The position numbers and the translations under genes are program-made. The notes beneath the pieces were generated by a model. The model saw nothing but the letters and a program-made list of their open reading frames with translations. It made no database searches and was not told the DNA's origin. This document shows, one piece after another, positions 36,087-42,669 of a DNA stretch of 52,135 nucleotides. This DNA comes from Uliginosibacterium gangwonense (GTDB lineage Bacteria; Pseudomonadota; Gammaproteobacteria; Burkholderiales; Rhodocyclaceae): positions 1 through 52,135 of the forward strand of contig SBBQ01000028.1 in the NCBI GenBank assembly GCA_005239635.1, given 5' to 3'. The stretch's first letter is position 1; each line of letters starts with the position of its first letter.

Positions 36087-37571
36087 ATGACTGAGCAAGT
36101 GACAACCAAACCGGCGGACCTCGCCTCTGTACCTGATGCGCAAGTGGTGAAGTTTATGCCGCGCGCAGAGAAGTCTTCTGATAAACCTGCAGAAGACGAA
36201 GAAGTCTCTCTCTACGAAGTCCGCAAGAAAATCCACCCGCGTGCCGTGACCGGCATGTTTGCCAATATGCGGTGGACATTCGTCTTTCTGACCCAAGCGT
36301 TGTATTACGGTTTGCCCTGGCTACAGTGGAATGGCCGACAAGCGGTTCTGTTCGACCTCGTGCAGCGTAAGTTTTATATTTTTGGTTTGGTGTTGTGGCC
36401 GCAAGATGTGTTTTATCTTGCCGTGATTCTTATCATCAGTGCCTTCTCATTGTTTTTGTTCACCACGGTTGCCGGGCGACTGTGGTGTGGCTACACCTGC
36501 CCACAGACGGTGTACACCGAAATCTTCATGTGGGTTGAACAGAAAATTGAGGGTTCGCGCAACCAACGCATTAAGCTCGATGGCGAGCCGATGAGTGTGC
36601 GCAAGTTTGGTCTGAAGGCTGCGAAATTTTCGATCTGGGGTGCGATCGCATTCTGGACGGGCTTTACCTTCGTGGGCTACTTCACGCCGATCCATGTCTT
36701 GGGTCATGAATTCTTTACTTGGACCTTAGGCCCCTGGGAAACCTTCTGGGTATTCTTTTACGGACTCTTCACCTACATGTTCGCCGGGCATTTGCGCGAA
36801 CAAGTTTGCTTACACATGTGTCCCTACGCACGTTTCCAAGGTGTGATGTTTGATCCGGATACCTTGGTCATTACGTATGACGTTGAACGTGGCGAGCCGC
36901 GCGGTGCGCGTAAAAAGGGCGTGGAGCCTGCATCGATTGGCAAAGGCTCATGTGTGGACTGCGAAATTTGCGTCCAAGTATGCCCAACCGGCATTGATAT
37001 CCGCGATGGTCTGCAATATCAATGCATTGGTTGCGCAGCCTGTATTGATGCGTGTGATCAAGTGATGGATAAAATGGGCTATCCACGCGGCCTGATTCGC
37101 TATTCAACAGAACACGCGGTGAAAGAACATTGGGGCCGCAAGGAAGTCCTAGGGCACATTATTCGTCCGCGTGTGCTGCTCTATGCAGCGTTACTCGGCA
37201 TTATCGTGGCTGGTTTGGGTTGGAGTTTGCTCACGCGTGTGCCGCTGATGGTGAACATTATTCGTGACCGGGCCACATTGGCGCGTGAAGTAGAGGGTGG
37301 CAATGTTGAAAACGTATTCCGCTTGCAGATCATGAATACGGCCGAGCAGCGCCGTAAATTTGTGATGACGGTGGGTGGTATGGATGGCGTTTCGATTGCG
37401 ACGACGACACGCTTTGAGATTGATCCTGCTACGACTGCAACAGAGGTACTTCGCGTACAAGCACCTGCAGACTCAGGACATCGCGGATCAAATCCGATTT
37501 ATTTTGAAGTTCGCGCCGAAGATAACCAAGATGTTTTCGTGCACGAAAAAGCTGTTTTCATTCAACCTTAA
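36087..37571 (+). CDS. ccoG: Cytochrome c oxidase accessory protein CcoG (FixG, polyferredoxin)
   Basis: Membrane iron-sulfur protein of 494 residues, implicated as a cupric reductase supplying Cu(I) for cbb3 assembly. Five or so transmembrane helices include the cysteine motif RLWCGYTCPQTVY. Two ferredoxin-like [4Fe-4S] motifs follow: SCVDCEICVQVCPTGIDI and CIGCAACIDACDQVMDK. An Ig-like C-terminal domain (about 390-494) ends the protein. ATG 36087 has GAGGTG about seven bases upstream and is preferred over TTG 36072. It precedes ccoH with four bases between. Confidence 0.95.
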   Translation: MTEQVTTKPADLASVPDAQVVKFMPRAEKSSDKPAEDEEVSLYEVRKKIHPRAVTGMFANMRWTFVFLTQALYYGLPWLQWNGRQAVLFDLVQRKFYIFGLVLWPQDVFYLAVILIISAFSLFLFTTVAGRLWCGYTCPQTVYTEIFMWVEQKIEGSRNQRIKLDGEPMSVRKFGLKAAKFSIWGAIAFWTGFTFVGYFTPIHVLGHEFFTWTLGPWETFWVFFYGLFTYMFAGHLREQVCLHMCPYARFQGVMFDPDTLVITYDVERGEPRGARKKGVEPASIGKGSCVDCEICVQVCPTGIDIRDGLQYQCIGCAACIDACDQVMDKMGYPRGLIRYSTEHAVKEHWGRKEVLGHIIRPRVLLYAALLGIIVAGLGWSLLTRVPLMVNIIRDRATLAREVEGGNVENVFRLQIMNTAEQRRKFVMTVGGMDGVSIATTTRFEIDPATTATEVLRVQAPADSGHRGSNPIYFEVRAEDNQDVFVHEKAVFIQP

Positions 37572-37575
37572 TGCC

Positions 37576-38088
37576 ATGACAACAATGAGCGGAACAGTCA
37601 CACCGTGGTATCGCCAGCCGTGGCCTTGGCTGTTAATGATCATGCCGGTACTTGCAGTGGTCGGTGGCGCGCTGATGATTTGGTTTGCTGTAACAACGGA
37701 TGATGGTGTTGTTGACGACGATTATTACAAGCAAGGTTTGGCTATTAATCAGAAGCTAAGTCGTCAGAAACTGGCCCAAACAATGGGGCTAAGCGCCAAA
37801 ATGAGCGTTAGCGGCGACAAAATTTCGATCACACTGCAGTCTGATCGTGAGCTCGAATTTCCGCAGCGCATCATGCTTCATCTGAATTACGCAAGTAACA
37901 AAGCGCATGATCTTGACCTGGTGTTGGAACGCGCCCAGGTTGCTTCAGATTCAGTATATGTGTCAGATATTAAAGACCTCAAAGAGGGTCATTGGTATGT
38001 TGCCCTGGAAGATGAAGGTTCCAGCTGGCGACTATCCGGTAGCTTCTTTTACCCCAAGGATCGAGAACTAAATATTGCACCGCAGTAA
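37576..38088 (+). CDS. ccoH: FixH/CcoH family cbb3 oxidase assembly protein
   Basis: Membrane-anchored assembly factor of 170 residues. An N-terminal helix (PWLLMIMPVLAVVGGALMIWF) is followed by the family signature DDGVVDDDYYKQGLAINQKL and a periplasmic beta domain. CcoH stays with the assembled oxidase in studied species. The frame is open from 37375 inside ccoG, but ATG 37576, four bases after the ccoG stop, is where homologues begin (TPWYRQPWPW). No separate ribosome site is seen, so translation is probably coupled to ccoG. Confidence 0.9.
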   Translation: MTTMSGTVTPWYRQPWPWLLMIMPVLAVVGGALMIWFAVTTDDGVVDDDYYKQGLAINQKLSRQKLAQTMGLSAKMSVSGDKISITLQSDRELEFPQRIMLHLNYASNKAHDLDLVLERAQVASDSVYVSDIKDLKEGHWYVALEDEGSSWRLSGSFFYPKDRELNIAPQ

Positions 38089-38115
38089 TCAGCCTGCCAT
38101 GGAAAGGAAAACATC

Positions 38116-38256
38116 ATGGCTATGGAACTGCTTTTCAGTAGTGATATTGGTTTGCTAAGCTTGTTCACGATTTTGTTTGTGTTGGTGATGGCCGTTTACC
38201 TGTTTCGCTTTGTCACAAGGCATCAGGCTGAAGACGAGAAGCAGCACCACGCCTGA
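38116..38256 (+). CDS. DUF3149-type small membrane protein
   Basis: A 46-residue protein: MAMELLFSSDIGLLSLFTI, then a single transmembrane helix (LFTILFVLVMAVYLFRFV) and a charged tail ending in HQAEDEKQHHA. The MELLFSSDxGLLSLF opening is that of DUF3149. AAGGA lies nine bases before the ATG. It follows ccoH by 27 bases in the same direction. Function unknown; by size and position it may be an oxidase accessory peptide. Confidence 0.8.
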   Translation: MAMELLFSSDIGLLSLFTILFVLVMAVYLFRFVTRHQAEDEKQHHA

Positions 38257-38281
38257 TGCCTCTTCCCTGGAGGAGGCAGCA

Positions 38282-38542
38282 ATGCAGAAGCTGATGTCAA
38301 TCCTGTGGCCGTCTTTCTTGGTCGCTGGAATCGCAGAAGGTATTTTCTTTACGCTGGTCGATCCGCAGGAATTGCTGCTATTTGGCGAACCTGTGCACCT
38401 GTCCCGCATGGCCATTTATTCGCTAGGATTTTTCGCGTTCTGGCTAATTTGTGGTGCATCGAGTTTGGTGACCTGCTATCTGCGTAATACGTCGGATGAA
38501 GTGAATCATCATCCGACACATGGTCACCCCGGCCACGCATGA
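38282..38542 (+). CDS. Conserved small membrane protein downstream of ccoH
   Basis: An 86-residue protein with two transmembrane helices (ILWPSFLVAGIAEGIFFTLV and MAIYSLGFFAFWLICGASSLV) joined by a short loop with a conserved-looking DPQELLLFGEPVHLSRM, and a His-rich tail (NHHPTHGHPGHA) that could bind metal. GGAGGAGG, six bases before ATG 38282, is a very strong ribosome site; the longer frame from 38210 overlaps the upstream gene. I recall similar proteins in Burkholderiales but no assigned function. Last gene of the cco run. Confidence 0.75.
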   Translation: MQKLMSILWPSFLVAGIAEGIFFTLVDPQELLLFGEPVHLSRMAIYSLGFFAFWLICGASSLVTCYLRNTSDEVNHHPTHGHPGHA

Positions 38543-38605
38543 ACGTTGTTGCTCAACACCAGTGATTGCAGATTGTAATTACCGTTGTTGAGTGGTCGCT
38601 TCATG

Positions 38606-38640
38606 AGGGTGCAGCATGACTTAAGGTGATGCTGCGCCTT
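38606..38640. other. Hairpin in the gap before the hemerythrin gene
   Basis: AGGGTGCAGCAT pairs with ATGCTGCGCCTT (12 positions, counting G-T pairs) around an 11-base loop. There is no T-run, so it is not a standard terminator; it could be an mRNA 3'-end stabiliser for the cco operon. Confidence 0.3.
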
Positions 38641-38739
38641 GCTGTGTCTGTTCGTTAGGTAGTATTGCCACTTATCTAACATTCGGTCTGTTGGCGGGTG
38701 CTGTCGCAAGAATGTTGTAACCGCAAACAGGGCTGATTC

Positions 38740-39318
38740 ATGGGTATGTTGTTTGGCCGTCCGGCCGCAAGTTTTGATGATCCCCTTGGTATGTTGGCAG
38801 CTTGCCACGAACGTGTGCGCAAGAATGTTGAAACACTCGGTCGGATCACGACCCATGTGTCTCTGCTCGGCGTTGATAAAGAAGCATCAACCGCTGCTGC
38901 TGCAGTCCATAAATATTTCTCAACTGCCGCACATCAGCATCATCTCGATGAAGAGCTGGATGTGTTTCCTTGTGTTCGCCGTCGGGTTAACGATGCAGAG
39001 CGCGCTGAGTTATTGTCCATCATGGAACAGATCGAGCAGGAACACGAGGTGATTGAGGGGCTATGGGCACAAATGGAGCCTGCGCTTTTAGCGGTATCTG
39101 AAGGTCAGCAGGCCGAGATTCCTGCCGATGTGGTGGATGAGTTTGTAACCAAGATGCGAGCGCACCTAGATGTGGAAGAGCGTCAGCTTTTGCCGCGTGC
39201 GCATGCTTTCATTCAAGCTGATGACTTGCCTGAGATTGGCAAAAACATGGCGCTGCGTCGGGGTTTAAGCTGGCCTGTAACGGACGAAGTACAGGGTGTT
39301 GTTCCAGTGGGGAATTAA
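38740..39318 (+). CDS. Hemerythrin HHE-domain protein
   Basis: A 192-residue protein with the four-helix hemerythrin-like fold: LAACHERVRKN, HQHHLDEELDVFPCV, IEQEHEVIEGLW and MRAHLDVEERQLLPRA supply the His/Glu ligands for a di-iron site. Such proteins bind O2 or NO or repair Fe-S centres. It lies between the cbb3 cluster and fnr, and its stop codon overlaps the convergent fnr stop (TTAA at 39315-39318). The start ATG has a weak ribosome site; ATG 38746 is an alternative. Confidence 0.82.
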   Translation: MGMLFGRPAASFDDPLGMLAACHERVRKNVETLGRITTHVSLLGVDKEASTAAAAVHKYFSTAAHQHHLDEELDVFPCVRRRVNDAERAELLSIMEQIEQEHEVIEGLWAQMEPALLAVSEGQQAEIPADVVDEFVTKMRAHLDVEERQLLPRAHAFIQADDLPEIGKNMALRRGLSWPVTDEVQGVVPVGN

Positions 39319-40064
39319 CAGGCCTGGTGATTCAACACCTGCTTGAGACCTGCGGTATCAAGAATGCAGATGTGTTTTTGTTGTACGGTGATTAAGCCGT
39401 CTTCTTGGAAGCGAGAGAAGGCGCGTGAGACCGTTTCAAGCTTTAAGCCTAGATACGATCCGATTTCTTCGCGCGTCATGCGCAAATGAAACTCAGTTGC
39501 GGCATAGCCTCGCGCCACTAATCGCTGAGATAGGTTCAACAAAAAAGCCGCCAAACGCTCTTCTGCGCGCATGGTGCCCAGAAGCGTCATCACACCATGG
39601 TCACGCACAATCTCGCGGCTCAACACCTTGTGTAGATGGCGTTGCAGCGGCTCAATTTCACGCGATAGTGATTCAAGCTGGTCAAACGGAATGATGCAGA
39701 CCTCAGCATCTTCAAGTGCGGTTGCATTGCACGTATGCAGATCCGTTCCAATGCCGTCCATGCCCAAAACTTCACCTGCCATTTGAAAACCGGTGACTTG
39801 TTCGCGCCCGTCTTCAAGAATGACGTCTGTTTTGAAGAAGCCGGTGCGAATGGCGTAGATGGCTTCAAATGTGTCGCCCGCTGAATATAGGTTTTGCCCA
39901 CGCTTAATTTTGCGTCGGGAGCCGATCATGTCATCAACGCGCGTCAGCTCTTGGTCTGACAAACCAATTGGCAAACACAGTTCGCGCAAATTACATTGCG
40001 AACACGCAACCTTAAGTTTGTGTGTGTCGATTGGAATGATTTTTTGCGTCGATTCGTTTGACAT
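39315..40064 (-). CDS. fnr: Fumarate/nitrate reduction regulator FNR (oxygen-sensing)
   Basis: CRP/FNR-family activator of 249 residues. The [4Fe-4S] cluster ligands are present: C21-x2-C24-x5-C30 (ACSQCNLRELCLP) and C112 (LHTCNAT). The cyclic-nucleotide-like core follows, then the helix-turn-helix MTREEIGSYLGLKLETVSRAFSRFQ, with the E-x2-SR recognition residues that read TTGAT half-sites. It can therefore be expected to use the three boxes at 32498, 32709 and 40259. It is divergent from hemN. I see no clear FNR box placed for its own promoter. Confidence 0.95.
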   Translation of the reverse strand: MSNESTQKIIPIDTHKLKVACSQCNLRELCLPIGLSDQELTRVDDMIGSRRKIKRGQNLYSAGDTFEAIYAIRTGFFKTDVILEDGREQVTGFQMAGEVLGMDGIGTDLHTCNATALEDAEVCIIPFDQLESLSREIEPLQRHLHKVLSREIVRDHGVMTLLGTMRAEERLAAFLLNLSQRLVARGYAATEFHLRMTREEIGSYLGLKLETVSRAFSRFQEDGLITVQQKHICILDTAGLKQVLNHQAC

Positions 40065-40258
40065 GCTTCACTCTCAAGCCAGTGTCACAGCTTTTGTTCA
40101 AAGGCGCCTTGCTCAACAGGTAGTGCGCGTTAAATCTTTGGAGCTTTACGGCAACGTCGGTGTTCAGCAACTTAAGCGCTGTCGGAGAGTGAATCTCACC
40201 CTCGCGTTGCAATCTACTACCCGAAGACAGTATTTTGAATGAGCTGTTCGCAGGCGGC

Positions 40259-40272
40259 TTGATCTTGGTCAA
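40259..40272 (+). promoter_or_regulatory. FNR/ANR box upstream of hemN
   Basis: TTGAT-CTTG-GTCAA: perfect left half, one mismatch in the right half. For a class II promoter the start would be near 40307, 17 bases before the hemN ATG at 40324. The -10 region is weak (CATAGT 40288 or CAGGCT 40295), as often seen in activator-dependent promoters. Confidence 0.75.
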
Positions 40273-40323
40273 GGGTAAGCCTTCACGCATAGTGCAGGCT
40301 ACGCATCGTACCAGTCCTGCCGG

Positions 40324-41751
40324 ATGATGCCGCAAATGAGCCTATACAGCAATGCAGGTCAAGAGATCGTCTTTGATGCCGGTTTGATACGGCGATTTGA
40401 CGTGAATGGACCTCGATATACCTCTTACCCCACAGCAGATCGCTTTGTGGAGGCGTTTGATGCCGTCAGCTACCAACAGTGGCTTGGTAAGCGCTGCATA
40501 GGTGGCGTTACGCGTCCTCTGTCTCTGTATGTGCATATTCCCTTCTGCAATACGATTTGCTACTACTGTGCGTGCAATAAGATCATCACTAAAGATCATT
40601 CGCGTTCAGCACGGTATTTGCAGGCGCTCGACCAGGAAATGGCGATGGCCCGCGCGGCCATGGAGCAGGGTGGGGAGGGTGTGCCGGAGGTGCATCAATT
40701 GCATTTGGGCGGAGGTACGCCAACTTTTCTGTCGCACGACGAAATGCGACAGCTCATGCAAACCATTCGTCGTCACTTCAAGTTGGTCCCGGGAGGGGAG
40801 TATTCCATCGAGGTAGATCCGCGCAAGGTGGATGAAGAAACGGTCGCCATGTTGGCCGCCGAAGGGTTTAACCGCATGAGTGTTGGTGTGCAGGATTTCG
40901 ATCCCACCGTGCAGCTTGCGGTTAATCGCGTGCAGTCAGAAGCAGAGACCGAGCAGGTCATTGCCGCGGCACGAAAACACGGATTTAAATCGGTTAGCAT
41001 TGACCTGATTTACGGTTTGCCAAAGCAAAACGTCATCAGCTTTAACCGTACGTTGGAGCGCGTTCTAGCGCTGGAGCCCAATCGGCTCGCTGTTTATAAC
41101 TACGCGCATTTGCCGCGTTTGTTTAAGCCTCAGCGTCGCATTAACGAGCATGAGTTACCCAGTGCGGATGCCAAGCTGCAACTCATGCAATTGGCAATAC
41201 GCCGTTTTACAGAGGCGGGCTATGCCTATATCGGCATGGATCACTTTGCACACCCGAAAGACGAATTGGCAATCGCACAGCGCCAAGGTCGCTTGCACCG
41301 CAATTTCCAAGGTTACTCCACGCATGCGGATTGCGATATGTTGTCATTTGGAGTGTCGGCCATTAGCAAACTTGGGCCCGTTTACGCGCAAAACTATCGT
41401 ACGCTCGAAGAATATTACGATGCGCTCGAATCGAACCGCTTACCTGTGATGCGCGGGGTTGAGTTAAGCGCGGACGATGTGGTGCGTCGTGCCATTATTC
41501 AGGCGCTCATGTGTCATTTTGAGCTGTCGATTGAGTCAATCGAACTCGCGCATCTGATCGATTTTCGACGTTATTTTTCGACGGAGCTTGATCAGCTTAA
41601 AGACATGGAACAAGCCGGCTTGATTAGTATTGATAGCGGTTGGATAACCGTGTTGCCGCCGGGTCGTTTGCTGGTGCGGGCGATTGCCATGGTGTTTGAC
41701 CGATACCTGCGCCAAAGCATGGAAAGTGCGCGTTACTCAAAAGTGATCTGA
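40324..41751 (+). CDS. hemN: Oxygen-independent coproporphyrinogen III dehydrogenase
   Basis: Radical-SAM enzyme that decarboxylates coproporphyrinogen III to protoporphyrinogen IX without O2, keeping haem synthesis running for cbb3 oxidase at low oxygen. The 475-residue product has the cluster motif C75NTIC79YYC82 in HIPFCNTICYYCACNK, plus LHLGGGTPTFLS, IEVDPRKVD, VSIDLIYGLPKQ and the C-terminal HemN domain. The opening DVNGPRYTSYPTADRF is the HemN-specific N terminus that separates it from HemW. ATGs occur at 40324, 40327 and 40336, none with a good ribosome site. An FNR box lies upstream. Confidence 0.96.
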   Translation: MMPQMSLYSNAGQEIVFDAGLIRRFDVNGPRYTSYPTADRFVEAFDAVSYQQWLGKRCIGGVTRPLSLYVHIPFCNTICYYCACNKIITKDHSRSARYLQALDQEMAMARAAMEQGGEGVPEVHQLHLGGGTPTFLSHDEMRQLMQTIRRHFKLVPGGEYSIEVDPRKVDEETVAMLAAEGFNRMSVGVQDFDPTVQLAVNRVQSEAETEQVIAAARKHGFKSVSIDLIYGLPKQNVISFNRTLERVLALEPNRLAVYNYAHLPRLFKPQRRINEHELPSADAKLQLMQLAIRRFTEAGYAYIGMDHFAHPKDELAIAQRQGRLHRNFQGYSTHADCDMLSFGVSAISKLGPVYAQNYRTLEEYYDALESNRLPVMRGVELSADDVVRRAIIQALMCHFELSIESIELAHLIDFRRYFSTELDQLKDMEQAGLISIDSGWITVLPPGRLLVRAIAMVFDRYLRQSMESARYSKVI

Positions 41752-41796
41752 CCCTTGTTGGCTAGCGGCGGTCGGTTCAAGTGGTTTAGGCGGGGG

Positions 41797-41802
41797 TATA
41801 CT
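41797..41802 (+). promoter_or_regulatory. -10 element before the TauE/SafE-like gene and copA
   Basis: TATACT matches five of six bases; start near 41809. A hairpin GAAGG-GCGA-CCTTC (41812-41825) follows in the leader. No clear -35 or CueR-type operator was found. Confidence 0.35.
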
Positions 41803-41916
41803 TCTTCTGTCGAAGGGCGACCTTCCTAATGACGACGCATGGTTTGTAGTACGGGTGAAATGAAGCGATTCGCCTTGTGCCAAACTGCGCAGATCGCGCG
41901 CACCACCTCAACTCAA

Positions 41917-42669
41917 ATGATCGAAGCGGGATACATCACGGCCATGCTGTTAGGGCTGCTAGGCGGCGTGCATTGCGCTGCCATGTGCGGCGGCATTGTG
42001 TCTGCGTTGACGCTGCAGCCTCGTGGCGGTCAGACTGTTTCGATGCCTAGCAAAACGGTGCAAGTGAAGCCTAGTTTTGCTTCAGCCATGCCGTTGCACT
42101 TAGCCTATAACCTCGGGCGCATTTCAGGATATGTCTTGGCGGGCGCTGCACTCGGCGCGATCGGCAGTATGGGTATGTTGTTGAACCATATTTTGCCAAT
42201 CCAAATGGCGCTGTATATCTTTGCCAATCTACTGCTCATCGCCTTGGGCGTGTATTTGGCTGGCTTTACCGCATCACTCGGTTGGATTGAGCGGGGAGGC
42301 CAATTTATATGGCGCCATATTCAACCCTGCACGCGTCGTTTTCTACCTGCGCGCAGTGTTGTACAGGCTTATCCACTCGGAGTGCTATGGGGTTTTTTGC
42401 CCTGCGGCATGGTGTATTCGGTGTTGGCCACCGCGCTCTTGTCTGGCTCGGCTGAACGCGGCGGCCTGCTGATGTTGGCATTTGGTTTAGGCACGCTCCC
42501 GAATTTACTGTTGGCAGGCTTTTTGTTGCATCGACTCCAACGCTTTACGCGGCACCCCGTTGTGCGTACTTGTGCGGGCTTGGTGGTCGGGGGTTTCGGT
42601 GTATATGGCCTCGCCCATGCGGCATCATTAGGCGAGCATTTGTGGCAAGGTGTGGTGTGTCATGTCTGA
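41917..42669 (+). CDS. Sulfite exporter TauE/SafE-like membrane protein in the cbb3/copper cluster
   Basis: Inner-membrane protein of about 251 residues with six or more helices. The opening AGYITAMLLGLLGGVHCAAMCGGIVSAL and the mid-protein GVLWGFLPCGMVYSVLATALL carry paired cysteines (HCxxMCGG and LPCG) typical of the UreH-like/TauE subgroup found next to ccoI or copA. The cysteines suggest copper or thiol transfer rather than sulfite export; this is inference. The frame extends upstream to ATG 41839 or 41860; 41917 is chosen by family length. The 3' end overlaps copA by eight bases. Confidence 0.8.
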   Translation: MIEAGYITAMLLGLLGGVHCAAMCGGIVSALTLQPRGGQTVSMPSKTVQVKPSFASAMPLHLAYNLGRISGYVLAGAALGAIGSMGMLLNHILPIQMALYIFANLLLIALGVYLAGFTASLGWIERGGQFIWRHIQPCTRRFLPARSVVQAYPLGVLWGFLPCGMVYSVLATALLSGSAERGGLLMLAFGLGTLPNLLLAGFLLHRLQRFTRHPVVRTCAGLVVGGFGVYGLAHAASLGEHLWQGVVCHV

